From: Actinacidiphila oryziradicis
GTDB taxonomy: Bacteria; Actinomycetota; Actinomycetes; Streptomycetales; Streptomycetaceae
Reading direction: 5' to 3'
DNA length: 64,000 nt
Assembly (NCBI RefSeq): GCF_005047355.1
Contig: NZ_SUMC01000009.1
Location: 172,505-236,504, forward strand
Shown here: positions 54,195 to 63,391 of the stretch, one piece after another
Layout of the letters: each line of letters begins with the position of its first letter
Numbering within the stretch: the stretch's first letter is position 1
Translations under genes and position numbers: made by a program
Notes under the pieces: model-generated
What the model was told of the DNA's origin: nothing
Database searches by the model: none
Seen by the model: the letters and a program-made list of their open reading frames with translations, nothing else

Positions 54195-55895
54195 ATGGAG
54201 GCCGACGGGGGAATCGGTGTCGAGACTTCTTTGGACACGCCGCACTGGGCGGCCCGGATCCGGCGGGACAACGGCAAGATCGCGGGCACCGGGATCCTGC
54301 TGAGCCCGGACCGGGTCCTCACCTGCGCCCATGTGGTTGCCAAGGGGGAGCGGGTCACCGCGGAGTTCGTCGGAGCGCCTGGTCACGAGGTGCCGTCCGT
54401 ACCGGCGTGGGTGCTGGATGACGCGTACAGACCGGAGACCCTGGACGCGGACGGCGATCCCAGCGGAGATGTGGCGCTGCTGCGGCTGGAACGTCCGCGC
54501 CCCGCCGCCGAAGCGGTGTCGCTGTACCGGCTGTCCGCGCCGAACCGCGAAGTGCGGATGTACGGCTTCCCGAAGGGGTACAACGGGGGCATCTGGCTCC
54601 GGGCCACCATCATCGGTGGCTGCGGGCGGGACGGGCAGGTGCAGCTGGGGCCGCAGACCCCGGGCGAGCTGGCCCGCCCGGGATGCAGCGGCGCGGGCGT
54701 GGTGGACGTCCGGACCGGTCAGGTCATCGGGATGGTACTGAGCGCTCAGGAAAGCGACGGAAGCGGCTTCTCCTTCATGAGCCCCGCCGAGACCATCGTC
54801 CAGCACCTGCCCCAGGTCGCCGAGTGGACCCGGGGGAGAACGGCGGTGGACGAGAAGCTGCGCTCAAGGGATTCCGGCGGTGACGAGGCGCTGCTCGACG
54901 AGCCGTTCGCGCAGCGGCTCGCCCGCTGGTTCCGGGGCGATGGACGCCAGGTGAAGATCAGTCTGGTCCCCGCCGACGACTGGGCGCGGGCGGCGACGCT
55001 GCGCCGGGCGATCACCCTGGCCGACCGGGAGCTGCGCACCCGGGCATCCACCGGCCGCGCCTCGCTGGACCCGCCCGAGACCGTGCCCTCGGCCGGCGGC
55101 CACGACCTCGCGGTGGACGCCGCCGGGCTGACCGCGGCCCGGATCGCGGAGCGGATCGCCGAGCGCATGGGCCTGTGGCAGCACCCGGGCGACCCGGTGA
55201 TCGAGCGGATCCGGTCCGCGCCGGTGACCCTCACCCTGGTCGTGGCGGGTGTCGACGAGGCCGCCGATCCGCCCGCGCTGTTGGATCTGCTGGTGATGCT
55301 CATGGCCCAGGGCAGCCGGCTGCTGCTGGTCTTCCGCACCCCGGACACGCACTACCGGCGCGCCCAGTCCGAGCTGGTGATCGGACCGACGCAGGGACGT
55401 TACGAGCGTCTCGTCGGGCAGCTGGACGAGATCACCGGCCCGCTGGCCGTCGCGCTGCACGAACGCATGGCCGCCGTACGGGCGGACACCGGCCCGGCCG
55501 TCGACGCCCTGGTGCGCGCCCACGCCGTACGGGAGGACCTGGCCGGGACCCGGGGCGTGGTCGCCGGCCTCGGGCAGAGCCCGGAGCTGGCCGCCTACGA
55601 ACGGGTCGCCGGCCGGGCCCGCGCCCGGCTGGACAAGGTCATCGCCCGGCTCGACGCGCTGCTGCGCCGGCGCGACGAGCTACGCGGCAGGCTCACCGCG
55701 TACCACGCGCTGTACCAGGGCGCCACGGACCGGGAGGACCTGGAGGCGGAGACCCACTACCGGGACGCGTACGAGTTGCTGCACACCAAGCCGTGCGATC
55801 TGGAGGCGGCCGAGGCCGCGGTGCACCGCTACATCCACTTCGTGGAGCGCTGGGGACGCAAGAGACCGGGACAGGGAGGTGCCTCGCCGCTATGA
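54195..55895 (+). CDS. Trypsin-like serine protease with helical C-terminal region
   Basis: The 566-residue protein starts with a trypsin/HtrA-like domain (residues 10-220): GTGILLSPDRVLTCAHVV with catalytic His46, DVALLRL with Asp92 and ARPGCSGAGVVD with Ser165, so the triad is intact. No signal peptide or membrane helix is visible, so it should act in the cytoplasm. Residues ~230-380 are an alpha/beta region of unclear family (VTLTLVVAGVDEA, SRLLLVFRTPDTH), and 400-560 are long Arg/Leu-rich helices, probably coiled coil. Its stop overlaps the kinase start (ATGA). It is divergent from the trypco2-like gene. Confidence 0.83.
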   Translation: MEADGGIGVETSLDTPHWAARIRRDNGKIAGTGILLSPDRVLTCAHVVAKGERVTAEFVGAPGHEVPSVPAWVLDDAYRPETLDADGDPSGDVALLRLERPRPAAEAVSLYRLSAPNREVRMYGFPKGYNGGIWLRATIIGGCGRDGQVQLGPQTPGELARPGCSGAGVVDVRTGQVIGMVLSAQESDGSGFSFMSPAETIVQHLPQVAEWTRGRTAVDEKLRSRDSGGDEALLDEPFAQRLARWFRGDGRQVKISLVPADDWARAATLRRAITLADRELRTRASTGRASLDPPETVPSAGGHDLAVDAAGLTAARIAERIAERMGLWQHPGDPVIERIRSAPVTLTLVVAGVDEAADPPALLDLLVMLMAQGSRLLLVFRTPDTHYRRAQSELVIGPTQGRYERLVGQLDEITGPLAVALHERMAAVRADTGPAVDALVRAHAVREDLAGTRGVVAGLGQSPELAAYERVAGRARARLDKVIARLDALLRRRDELRGRLTAYHALYQGATDREDLEAETHYRDAYELLHTKPCDLEAAEAAVHRYIHFVERWGRKRPGQGGASPL

Positions 55896-58183
55896 CTCCT
55901 ACGCCGGCTCCGACGCCGTGCGGCCGTGCCGGCTGCGCGGGCAGCATCATGGCCACCGGCTTCTGCGACACCTGCCACCGCCTGCCGCCGGGCGGCGCCA
56001 CCCGGCCCGCGCCGCCCCCCGCCCCCGCCCCGCAGACGGGCCCGGCCCCCGCGGTCCGGCGCGCTCCTTCGGCGGCAGGCGACCTCGACCGGGACGGCCT
56101 GGTGCTGCTGCCGCACATTCCCGAGCCCGCCCCGGCCGACGCCGTCAGCACCACCGCCCGCCCGCCCACCGGCGGCCGGCGGTGCGGTTTCAAGAACTGC
56201 ACCGGCACCATCGGCGTCGGCTACGGCGGCCGGCCGGCTCCGGACCACGGCTACTGCCCGGAGTGCGGCACCCCGTACTCGTTCCAGCCCCAACTGCGGC
56301 CCGACGACCGGGTCGGCGAGCACTACCGCGTGCTCGGCTATCTCGCCGCCGGCGGACTGGGCTGGGTCTACCTCGCCGAGGACACCCGGCTGCCGGACCA
56401 TCGCGTGGTTCTGAAGGGGCTGATCAACACCGGTGATGCCGTCTCCCGCCGGGCGGCCGTCGAGGAGCGCCGATCGCTCACCACGCTGCACCACAGGGAC
56501 ATCGTCCGCATCATCACCTACGTACAACACCGTGTCGCCGGGGAAGCCGAACCGACCGGGTACATCGTCATGGAGTACATAGGCGGCCGCCCGCTCGACC
56601 AACTCCTCTACGCCTCCGACGAGGAGCTGGAGGAACTCTTCGGGGAACCCTTCGGAACCGACCACGTCCTCACCTACGGCTGCAAGATCCTGGGCGCCCT
56701 GGAGTATCTGCATGACCAGGGTCTCCTGTACTGCGACATGAAGCCCGACAACGTCATCCACTACGGGCGGGAGATCAAGGTCATCGACCTCGGCGCGGTC
56801 CGCCGGATCGACGACCGCGCGTCCGGCCTCGTCTACACCCCGGACTTCGCGCCGCCGAAGAAGGAACGCGACAGCCGCGGCTTCCACATCGACACGGACC
56901 TCTACACCGTCGGCCGGATGCTGCAGGCCCTCGCCGCCCGAGCCGTCCCGCGCACCGGCCTCGCCGCCCGCTCCTTCGACCGGCTGATCCGGCGCGCGAC
57001 ACACGACGACCCGGCCGCTCGCTTCACATCGGCGGCGCAGATGTCCCGCCAGCTGTGGGAGGTGCTCCGGGAGAACCGCGCCCTGAGCCGGCACGAGCAG
57101 TACCCCGAACGGTCCACCCGCTTCGAGCCGACCGCGGTGCTCTTCGGCTCGGCCCTCGGCACGATCCCGTCGCTGGGCCACTGGACGACGCGTCCCGGCG
57201 ACGGCCCGCCGGACCTGGACAGCGGGGCGCCGAGCCCCCAGGAGGTCATCCGGGGACTGCCCGTTCCCATCCCCGACCCACAGGACCCGGCCGCTGTCCT
57301 GCTCGGCGGACTCGCCGCCGACAGCCCGGAACGGATCGCCGAGCGGGCGGAACACGATCCCGCGCTGCGCACCGTGGAGGTCGCCCTGTGGCTGTGCCGT
57401 GCCTACCTGAGCGGCCGCGATCCGGAGCAGGCCGCCGCGGCCCGCTGGCTGGGTGAGGCCGCCGGCCTGATGGGGCCGGACACCGCCGGGTACGACTGGC
57501 GGCTCTCCTGGCACCGGGGCCTGCTGCGGATGACGCAGGGCCAGGTGAGCCAGGCGCAGGGCGAATTCGCCGCCACCTACGCCGCACTGCCCGGCGAGTG
57601 GGCGCCCAAGCTCGCCCTCGGCTACTGCTCGGAGTATCTCGGCGGCGCGGAGCCGGAGGCCGAGCAGTACTACGAGGCCGTCTGGCAGCGGGACCGGACC
57701 CAGGGCAGTGCGGCCTTCGGCCTGGCCCGGGTCCACCTGCGCCGCGGTGACCGGGAAGCGGCCGTCCAGGTGCTCGACAAGGTCCCCACGACCTCGCGGC
57801 ACTTCGACGCCGCCCGGGTCGCGGCGGTGCGCGTGCTCGCGGGCCGGCTCTCCGGCGCCGCCCCGACCGCGGCCGGACTGCGCGAGGTGAACGACCGGCT
57901 GAAGGAACTGCGCCTCGACGGGGGCGAGTCGAGGGACCGGCTGGTCGCCGAGATCCGGGAGAACGTGCTCGGCTGCCGCCCGGGAGAAGGACGGGAAGCC
58001 GGCTTCCGGGGCGTCTCCGGCCTGCCGGACGGCGCGCTTTTCGGGGCGTCGGACGGCCCACGGCCGCTGGCCGCGCTGCTCTTCGAGTCGCTGAGGAATC
58101 TCGCCGACCAGGCGCAGAACGCCGACGAACGCGGTGACCTGCTCGACCGGGCGTACGCCGTCCGGCCCGAAACCAGATTTTGA
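55892..58183 (+). CDS. PknG-like serine/threonine protein kinase with two zinc ribbons and TPR-like region
   Basis: The 763-residue protein has a first Cys cluster (C10, C15, C25, C28), a Pro-rich linker, a rubredoxin-like cluster (C98, C103, C122, C125), then a kinase domain at about 145-385. LAAGGLGWVYLAED is the glycine loop, Lys175 the ATP lysine, CDMKPDN (Asp282) the catalytic loop and VIDLGAV (299-301) a DLG in place of DFG, exactly as in mycobacterial PknG. Residues ~420-760 are TPR-like helices. This rubredoxin-kinase-TPR order is the PknG architecture. It overlaps the protease gene by four bases; the VWA gene follows after 46 bases. Confidence 0.87.
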   Translation: MTPTPAPTPCGRAGCAGSIMATGFCDTCHRLPPGGATRPAPPPAPAPQTGPAPAVRRAPSAAGDLDRDGLVLLPHIPEPAPADAVSTTARPPTGGRRCGFKNCTGTIGVGYGGRPAPDHGYCPECGTPYSFQPQLRPDDRVGEHYRVLGYLAAGGLGWVYLAEDTRLPDHRVVLKGLINTGDAVSRRAAVEERRSLTTLHHRDIVRIITYVQHRVAGEAEPTGYIVMEYIGGRPLDQLLYASDEELEELFGEPFGTDHVLTYGCKILGALEYLHDQGLLYCDMKPDNVIHYGREIKVIDLGAVRRIDDRASGLVYTPDFAPPKKERDSRGFHIDTDLYTVGRMLQALAARAVPRTGLAARSFDRLIRRATHDDPAARFTSAAQMSRQLWEVLRENRALSRHEQYPERSTRFEPTAVLFGSALGTIPSLGHWTTRPGDGPPDLDSGAPSPQEVIRGLPVPIPDPQDPAAVLLGGLAADSPERIAERAEHDPALRTVEVALWLCRAYLSGRDPEQAAAARWLGEAAGLMGPDTAGYDWRLSWHRGLLRMTQGQVSQAQGEFAATYAALPGEWAPKLALGYCSEYLGGAEPEAEQYYEAVWQRDRTQGSAAFGLARVHLRRGDREAAVQVLDKVPTTSRHFDAARVAAVRVLAGRLSGAAPTAAGLREVNDRLKELRLDGGESRDRLVAEIRENVLGCRPGEGREAGFRGVSGLPDGALFGASDGPRPLAALLFESLRNLADQAQNADERGDLLDRAYAVRPETRF

Positions 58184-58229
58184 GATCCGCCACAAGCGTG
58201 GCGACGAGGGGGCGAGGAGCACGGGCACA

Positions 58230-59696
58230 GTGGACGCACACGCGGAGCACACGGGACACCCGAAAGGGAGGCCGACCGTCAGCCTTACGGTCAGCCAGCA
58301 GAAATACCTGCCCGCCGGGGCACGCGAGCAGGAGATGCATGCCATCCTGACCGTCCGGGTCGACGGCGCGGGCGGCGCCGGTCCGGGTCCGGCACTGGCC
58401 GAGGTCCTGGTCATCGACTGCTCCAGCTCGATGGACCGGCCGGAGGAGAAATTCCGAGCGGCCAAGAACGCGGCCGTCGCGGCGCTGCGTATGCTGCCCG
58501 ACGGCACCCCGTTCGCCGTCGTCCAGGGCACGCACACCGCGGAGACGGCCTACCCCGCCACCGGGCCCATGCCCCGGGCCACCGCCGCGCTGCGCTCGGA
58601 CGCGGAGCGAGCCGTGCACCGTCTGCTCGCCGCGGGCGGCACCTCCGTCGGCACCTGGCTGGACCTGTGCCGCCGGCTGCTGGCAGCACAGTCCGCGCCC
58701 ATCGGGCACGTCCTGCTCCTCACCGACGGCAGAAACGAACACGATGACCAGCTACCGCTCGCGGGCGTCCTCGACGTCTGCGACGGGCAGTTCGTCTGCG
58801 ACGCCTGGGGCATCGGCGACGGCTGGGATGCACAGGAACTGCTCCGCGTCACAAGCCGCCTGCACGGCAGCGCCGACGCGGTGCGTGCGGAGTCGGACCT
58901 GCCGGGGGAGTACCAGAAGCTGATACGCGGCCTGCTCACCAAGGCCGTTCCGGAGCTGGTGATCCGGGTGGTTCCCTCGCCCGGCAGCACGGTGCGCTAC
59001 CTCAAGCAGGTCTACCCCACCGAGACGCGCCTGACGGGGACCGGCGTGGCCCCCGGCGACGGGGCGTCCGAATTCGTCACCCGGGCATGGGGGGACGAGA
59101 CCCGCCGGTACCAACTGTGCCTGTCCACCGACCCCGCCGGCCGCCCCCGCCGGGAGGACCTGCAACTCGCCGTCGTCGGCGTCGATCTGCCCGACGGCGG
59201 GGAGGCGCTCCTGCCGCCGCCCCAGCCGTGCGTCGTGCACTGGACCGACGACCCGGTCCTCTCGCAGCGGACGGACGACCAGGTCCTCCACTTCCGGCTG
59301 TACCAGGAGCTCGGCCGGGCCGTGGCGGGCGCGTCCGACGCCTACCGCCACGATGATCCGGATCTGGCCGAGCGGCACCTGGGCAGGGCGGTGGCGCTCG
59401 CCCACAGCGTCGGCGCCCGGCAGCAACTCGCCCAGCTGGAACGGCTGGTGGAGATCCATGACGCCGCCGCCGGCCGGGTCAGGCTCCGCCCCGATCTGCT
59501 GCCCGTCGACTTCCAGCACCTCATCACCGCCAGCAGCCGCAGCACCTACGGGCCCGAACTGGACGGACCCGGCGCCGCCACCGGCCCCGGCGGACAGCCC
59601 GACGCTACGGCGCCCTGCCCGGCATGCGGTGAGCAGACGCCCGCGAGCGCCAAGTTCTGCCCGCTGTGCGGCCATCGCTTCGAGGCCCGGCCGTGA
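58230..59696 (+). CDS. VWA-domain protein with C-terminal zinc ribbon
   Basis: The product is about 488 residues from the GTG at 58230, the first in-frame start after the kinase gene, with AGGAG 11 bases before it. A VWA domain (residues ~35-220) has an intact MIDAS: VIDCSSSMD (Asp63, Ser65, Ser67), GGTSVGTW (Thr138) and LLTDGRNE (Asp166). A beta-rich and helical middle region follows. The C-terminus is a double CxxC ribbon (C463, C466, C477, C480) resembling the kinase's own ribbons. No signal peptide is seen. Its stop overlaps the next start by four bases (GTGA). Confidence 0.82.
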   Translation: MDAHAEHTGHPKGRPTVSLTVSQQKYLPAGAREQEMHAILTVRVDGAGGAGPGPALAEVLVIDCSSSMDRPEEKFRAAKNAAVAALRMLPDGTPFAVVQGTHTAETAYPATGPMPRATAALRSDAERAVHRLLAAGGTSVGTWLDLCRRLLAAQSAPIGHVLLLTDGRNEHDDQLPLAGVLDVCDGQFVCDAWGIGDGWDAQELLRVTSRLHGSADAVRAESDLPGEYQKLIRGLLTKAVPELVIRVVPSPGSTVRYLKQVYPTETRLTGTGVAPGDGASEFVTRAWGDETRRYQLCLSTDPAGRPRREDLQLAVVGVDLPDGGEALLPPPQPCVVHWTDDPVLSQRTDDQVLHFRLYQELGRAVAGASDAYRHDDPDLAERHLGRAVALAHSVGARQQLAQLERLVEIHDAAAGRVRLRPDLLPVDFQHLITASSRSTYGPELDGPGAATGPGGQPDATAPCPACGEQTPASAKFCPLCGHRFEARP

Positions 59697-60634
59697 GCGC
59701 CACCGCGCGGGACCTGGCCCGCCGGCTCTGGCTGCTGCTGGCACTCGGTGCGGCGGCCACCGTCGCGCTGTTCGGCGCGTACCAGGCCGTGAACGGCGAC
59801 GCCGTGCCGCTGTCGTCGTCGAGTGCTCCGGGGGTGCTCGCGGTGGACACCGTGAAGTACGCGCTCGACCAGGCCCAGCAGGGAGCGCAGCGGGACGCGC
59901 CACTGGGAGCTGCCGGGACCGGCGACTTCCACACCCAGATCTCGGTCGCCAACCAGAACCTCGCGCTGGCCGCGTCCGACAACGTCACCGGCCGCGGGGG
60001 CCGGCAGACCCTCCAGACGGTGGCCGGACTGATTTCTGTCTACTCGGGCTGGATCGAGAAGGCCAACCAGGCGTCGAGCGGATCGCTGCTCCAGAAGGCC
60101 TACCTCCACTATGCACAGAGCGTGCTCGGCGACACCAATACCAAATCGCTGGGGGACCCGTCCGTCATGGGCCGACTCTTTGAACTGCGGAGTGAGCAGG
60201 TGAAGGTGGTGAGCAGGCAGACCTCCTTCGGCTGGCCGCTGTGGCTGGGGTGGAGCGCGGTGCTGGTGCTGTGCCTCTCCCTCTGCGGGGCCCTGCTGGA
60301 GGCGCAGCGGTTCTCGCGGCGGCGCTTCCGGCGGCGCTGGAATCGGCCTCTCGCCGCGGCCACCGCCCTGCTCGTCGCCGGCGCGACGACCCTCGGGCTG
60401 TTCACCTGGCGTACGCAAACCGGGATGACGCACTCCGGGGCGCTGCTGATACGGCCACAGAGTGGCATCCACATACCGGACGCGCAGGCCCAGGTGGCCG
60501 GACAGATGGCGGGTGCCGGCTTCCGGGCGGCGGCGGCCGGCTGGATCCTGGCCGGAGGGGCGTTGCTCATGGTGCTGATCGTCGCGGGACTGATGCCGCG
60601 CATCGCCGAGTACCGATTCAGGGCGTCGCGATGA
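59693..60634 (+). CDS. Four-TM sensor-like membrane protein (GlnX-like topology)
   Basis: The 313-residue protein has transmembrane helices at about 11-31, 181-202, 220-238 and 280-302. Helix-rich residues 32-180 (VDTVKYALDQAQQGAQRD, ALAASDNVTGRGGRQTLQTV) would face outside and resemble a four-helix sensory bundle. A second outer loop lies at 239-279. The cytoplasmic loop 203-219 is strongly basic. This is the topology of GlnX, the membrane partner of PknG and GlnH in mycobacteria; sequence identity cannot be judged here. It overlaps both neighbours by four bases, so it is translated with them. Confidence 0.65.
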   Translation: MSATARDLARRLWLLLALGAAATVALFGAYQAVNGDAVPLSSSSAPGVLAVDTVKYALDQAQQGAQRDAPLGAAGTGDFHTQISVANQNLALAASDNVTGRGGRQTLQTVAGLISVYSGWIEKANQASSGSLLQKAYLHYAQSVLGDTNTKSLGDPSVMGRLFELRSEQVKVVSRQTSFGWPLWLGWSAVLVLCLSLCGALLEAQRFSRRRFRRRWNRPLAAATALLVAGATTLGLFTWRTQTGMTHSGALLIRPQSGIHIPDAQAQVAGQMAGAGFRAAAAGWILAGGALLMVLIVAGLMPRIAEYRFRASR

Positions 60635-61887
60635 GGCGGCCACGGACTCGGACCCTCGGCGTCCTCGGCGTATGCCTCGCTTTGCTCGCCGGGCTGGCCG
60701 TGGCTGTGAACGCGTACCGCTGGAACGGCTCGGTCACCCTGCTCGCCAACTGGACCGGCGACAACGAAAAGAACTTCACGGCCCAGGTGATCAGTCGGTT
60801 CGAGAAGAAATACCGGATCCACGTCATCTACCAGGGCAGCTCCGCCGAGAGCCAGGTGCTGGCGGCTGACCTCGAAACCGGTACGCCGCCGGACGTGGCG
60901 GTTCTGCCCGGACCGGGCGAACTGGCGGACTACGCGTACGGCGGCCACCTCCAGCCCCTGGACAGCTTGGTCGGCACCAAGGACTTCAGCACCACCTGGA
61001 TGCCCAAGGTGACCGGGCCACACCGCACGACGCACATCTACTGGGTGCCGGTCAAGGCCGATCTCAAGAGCATGGTGTGGCACCCCGCCACACTGTCGTC
61101 GGGCCGGCTCGCCGCGGCCGCGGCCAAGCCCGATGCCTGGTGCCTGGGCATGGGATCCGGCGCTACATCCGGCTGGCCCGGCACGGACTGGCTGGAGGAC
61201 ATCCTGCTGCAACAGGCCGGCTCGAAGGTGTACAGCCAGTGGGCGACCGGCAATCTCAACTGGAGCGACCAGCGCGTGCAGCGAGCCTGGACCACCTGGG
61301 GCGCCCTGGTCGGCGCCGGCACTCCGCACATCAGTAAGGCGCTGACCACTGACTACGACAAGGCCTCGGGCGGAGCGGCGAAGCGTCCGGCGACTTGCCG
61401 GCTTGAGCACCAGGCGTCGTTCGTCCGCGACTCCTGGCAAAAGGTGCACGGCACCTACGCCCCTTCCGCGGCGGTCATCCCGGAAGCAGACCCGAACGCC
61501 AACCGTTGGGAGGTCTCCGGGGACCTGGCAGCCATGCTGCGGGACACGCGGCAGGCCAGTCTGCTGATCCGGTATCTGGCCTCGGACACCGTACAGCGGG
61601 CCTGGAACACCACGAAGTCGGGCTTCTCGGCGAACAAAAAGGTGCTGCGGGAGGCCTATAAGGGAGACCAGACCGCCGAGCGCATCGCCACGACGCTGAG
61701 CGATCCGTCGGCCGAGCTCTGCTGGGACGCCTCCGACGCGATGCCTCCGGCGATGCGCGACGCCTTCACCCTCGCAGCGCTGCGCTTCCTCGCCACCGGG
61801 GATCTCAAGACCCAGCTCGCCGTCCTGGAAACCGTGCGTGCCCGCCGGGACCCGGCACGGCTCACATCGGTTTGCGGGCACGGCTGA
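60631..61887 (+). CDS. Extracellular solute-binding protein (GlnH-position)
   Basis: The 418-residue protein has an N-terminal hydrophobic segment after MRRPRTR (LGVLGVCLALLAGLAVAV) and then the pattern of ABC-type family 1 solute-binding proteins: GSVTLLANWTGDNEKNFTAQ, SRFEKKYRIHVIYQGSS, GTPPDVAVLPGPGELADYA and TDWLEDILLQQAG. The LGVC stretch is a poor lipobox, so it may stay anchored by the uncleaved helix. No permease or ATPase is nearby, so it probably acts as a ligand sensor with the upstream membrane protein instead of in transport. The ATG overlaps the upstream stop (ATGA). Confidence 0.8.
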   Translation: MRRPRTRTLGVLGVCLALLAGLAVAVNAYRWNGSVTLLANWTGDNEKNFTAQVISRFEKKYRIHVIYQGSSAESQVLAADLETGTPPDVAVLPGPGELADYAYGGHLQPLDSLVGTKDFSTTWMPKVTGPHRTTHIYWVPVKADLKSMVWHPATLSSGRLAAAAAKPDAWCLGMGSGATSGWPGTDWLEDILLQQAGSKVYSQWATGNLNWSDQRVQRAWTTWGALVGAGTPHISKALTTDYDKASGGAAKRPATCRLEHQASFVRDSWQKVHGTYAPSAAVIPEADPNANRWEVSGDLAAMLRDTRQASLLIRYLASDTVQRAWNTTKSGFSANKKVLREAYKGDQTAERIATTLSDPSAELCWDASDAMPPAMRDAFTLAALRFLATGDLKTQLAVLETVRARRDPARLTSVCGHG

Positions 61888-62189
61888 GGTCGAGCACATG
61901 ATGTTCCGCCGGCGCGCCACCGGGATCCCGCCCGGTTCGCTCGGACGCAACGACATGGACACCCGCGTCACGCGAAGCGCTCCGCATGCAGTTCGGCGGA
62001 CGCAAGGCAACTCAAGCCCACGCCATCGCCCGACAGCGGGATCCGCCGTGTCGGTGGCGGTGGCCGGCTGCACATAGCCCATTGACCGGCATCATCACCC
62101 GGACGGTCGCGCGGCTTCACCCGCATGCCTCTGAGGGGGTGCTCCTTCGGCGGAGCCCAGCAATGCTCGGGCTCAGCAGCCCTCCCTCC
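61888..62189. other. Gap with no recognisable gene
   Basis: The 300 bases between the solute-binding protein gene and the hydrolase gene show no convincing coding region or terminator. The hydrolase promoter should lie in the last part. Confidence 0.4.
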
Positions 62190-62207
62190 ATGAGAAGAGA
62201 GATCCGC

Positions 62208-63197
62208 ATGCCCGCGTCTTGCGTTCTTGGTCCGCGGAGCCGCGTACGCCGGGGGTACGCCCTCGCAGCCGCGCTCACGTCCCTGGCGTCCGTCGCCGCT
62301 CCGGCCGCTGCCGATGGCGGTTCCGGCAGAACCGGTGGCCCGGCCGGCCCCCGGCCCACCGTGGTGGCGGTGCATGGCGCGTTCGCCGACGCCTCGAGCT
62401 GGAACGCTGTGGTGGAACGTCTGCAGCGGGCCGGCTACCCCGTGGTCGCCCCGGCCAATCCGCTCCGTGGTCTCGCCCAGGACTCCACCTACATATCGAG
62501 CGTCCTGAAGAGCATTCAAGGACCGATCGTGCTGGTCGGCCACTCCTATGGCGGTGCGGTGATCAGCAGTGCCGCGAACGGAAACCGTCAGGTGAAGGCG
62601 CTGGTGTTCATCGACGCATTGATGCCGGACAAGGGCGAAGTGCTCAGTGAGCTGGCGGCCAAGTTCCGGGGCAGCGAACTCAGTTCGGCGCTCAAATCGG
62701 TGCCGTTCCGCAATGCCGACGGCACCATGGGGGCTGATCTGTACCTCCAGCCCGACAAGCTCCGTCGGGTCTTCGCCGCCGATCTCCCCGCGGCCATGAC
62801 GCAGCAGATGGCCGTTTCCCAACGGCCCATCGCCGCCTCGGCGTTCGCTGGCAGGGCCGCCGCGGCCGCCTGGAGGGCGATCCCCTCGTGGGCGCTGGTC
62901 GGTACCAAGGACAAAGCCATCGCCCCTGACGTCGAACGCTTCGAGGCCAAGCGCGCCGGCTCACACACCATCGAGGTCAGCTCGTCGCACGTCGCCATGA
63001 TCTCCCACCCCGACGCCGTCACCGATCTCATCCTCGCCGCCGCCGCTGCCAAGTCGGCGCCCGCGAAACCTGCTCTGGCGGCGACGGGCTCCAAGTCGCT
63101 GGTCCTCATGGAGCTGGGCACGGTCGCCGGCGCAGCCGTGCTGGCGGGCGCGGGGCTCGTCAAGAGCGCCCGCAGGCGCCGGGGCCCCGCTCGCTGA
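62208..63197 (+). CDS. Secreted alpha/beta hydrolase with LAxTG sortase signal
   Basis: The product is 329 residues from the ATG at 62208; an in-frame ATG at 62190 would add six. It has a basic N-terminus and hydrophobic signal peptide (GYALAAALTSLASVAAPAAA), then TVVAVHGAFADASSWNAVV and the nucleophile elbow VLVGHSYGGAVIS, with a late SSHVAMISHP His. These are features of the EstC/HNL-like alpha/beta hydrolases. The end has LAATG, a hydrophobic helix and RRRR, a class E sortase sorting signal like that of long chaplins, so the enzyme should be linked to the cell wall. Confidence 0.8.
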   Translation: MPASCVLGPRSRVRRGYALAAALTSLASVAAPAAADGGSGRTGGPAGPRPTVVAVHGAFADASSWNAVVERLQRAGYPVVAPANPLRGLAQDSTYISSVLKSIQGPIVLVGHSYGGAVISSAANGNRQVKALVFIDALMPDKGEVLSELAAKFRGSELSSALKSVPFRNADGTMGADLYLQPDKLRRVFAADLPAAMTQQMAVSQRPIAASAFAGRAAAAAWRAIPSWALVGTKDKAIAPDVERFEAKRAGSHTIEVSSSHVAMISHPDAVTDLILAAAAAKSAPAKPALAATGSKSLVLMELGTVAGAAVLAGAGLVKSARRRRGPAR

Positions 63198-63391
63198 TCG
63201 CCGCCGATACGGCACCAGCGTCCACCCGGGGTCCGGCCGACCGGGTTCCCGCAGTACCCCGCACGGGTGGTCCCAACGACACGGAGCGTCACCATCTCTT
63301 CGCCGTGGCCGGGCCCACCCGCTGCGGCGGCACCGCTCGATGCCGCCGCAGCGGGTGCGGCCGGGCCTCTACCGGGTGCTGGACCCCCCGC

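Noticed and set aside
55829..58537. 902-codon open frame on the minus strand opposite the kinase
   Set aside because: Its composition is that of an antisense shadow; the plus strand carries the complete PknG-like motifs.
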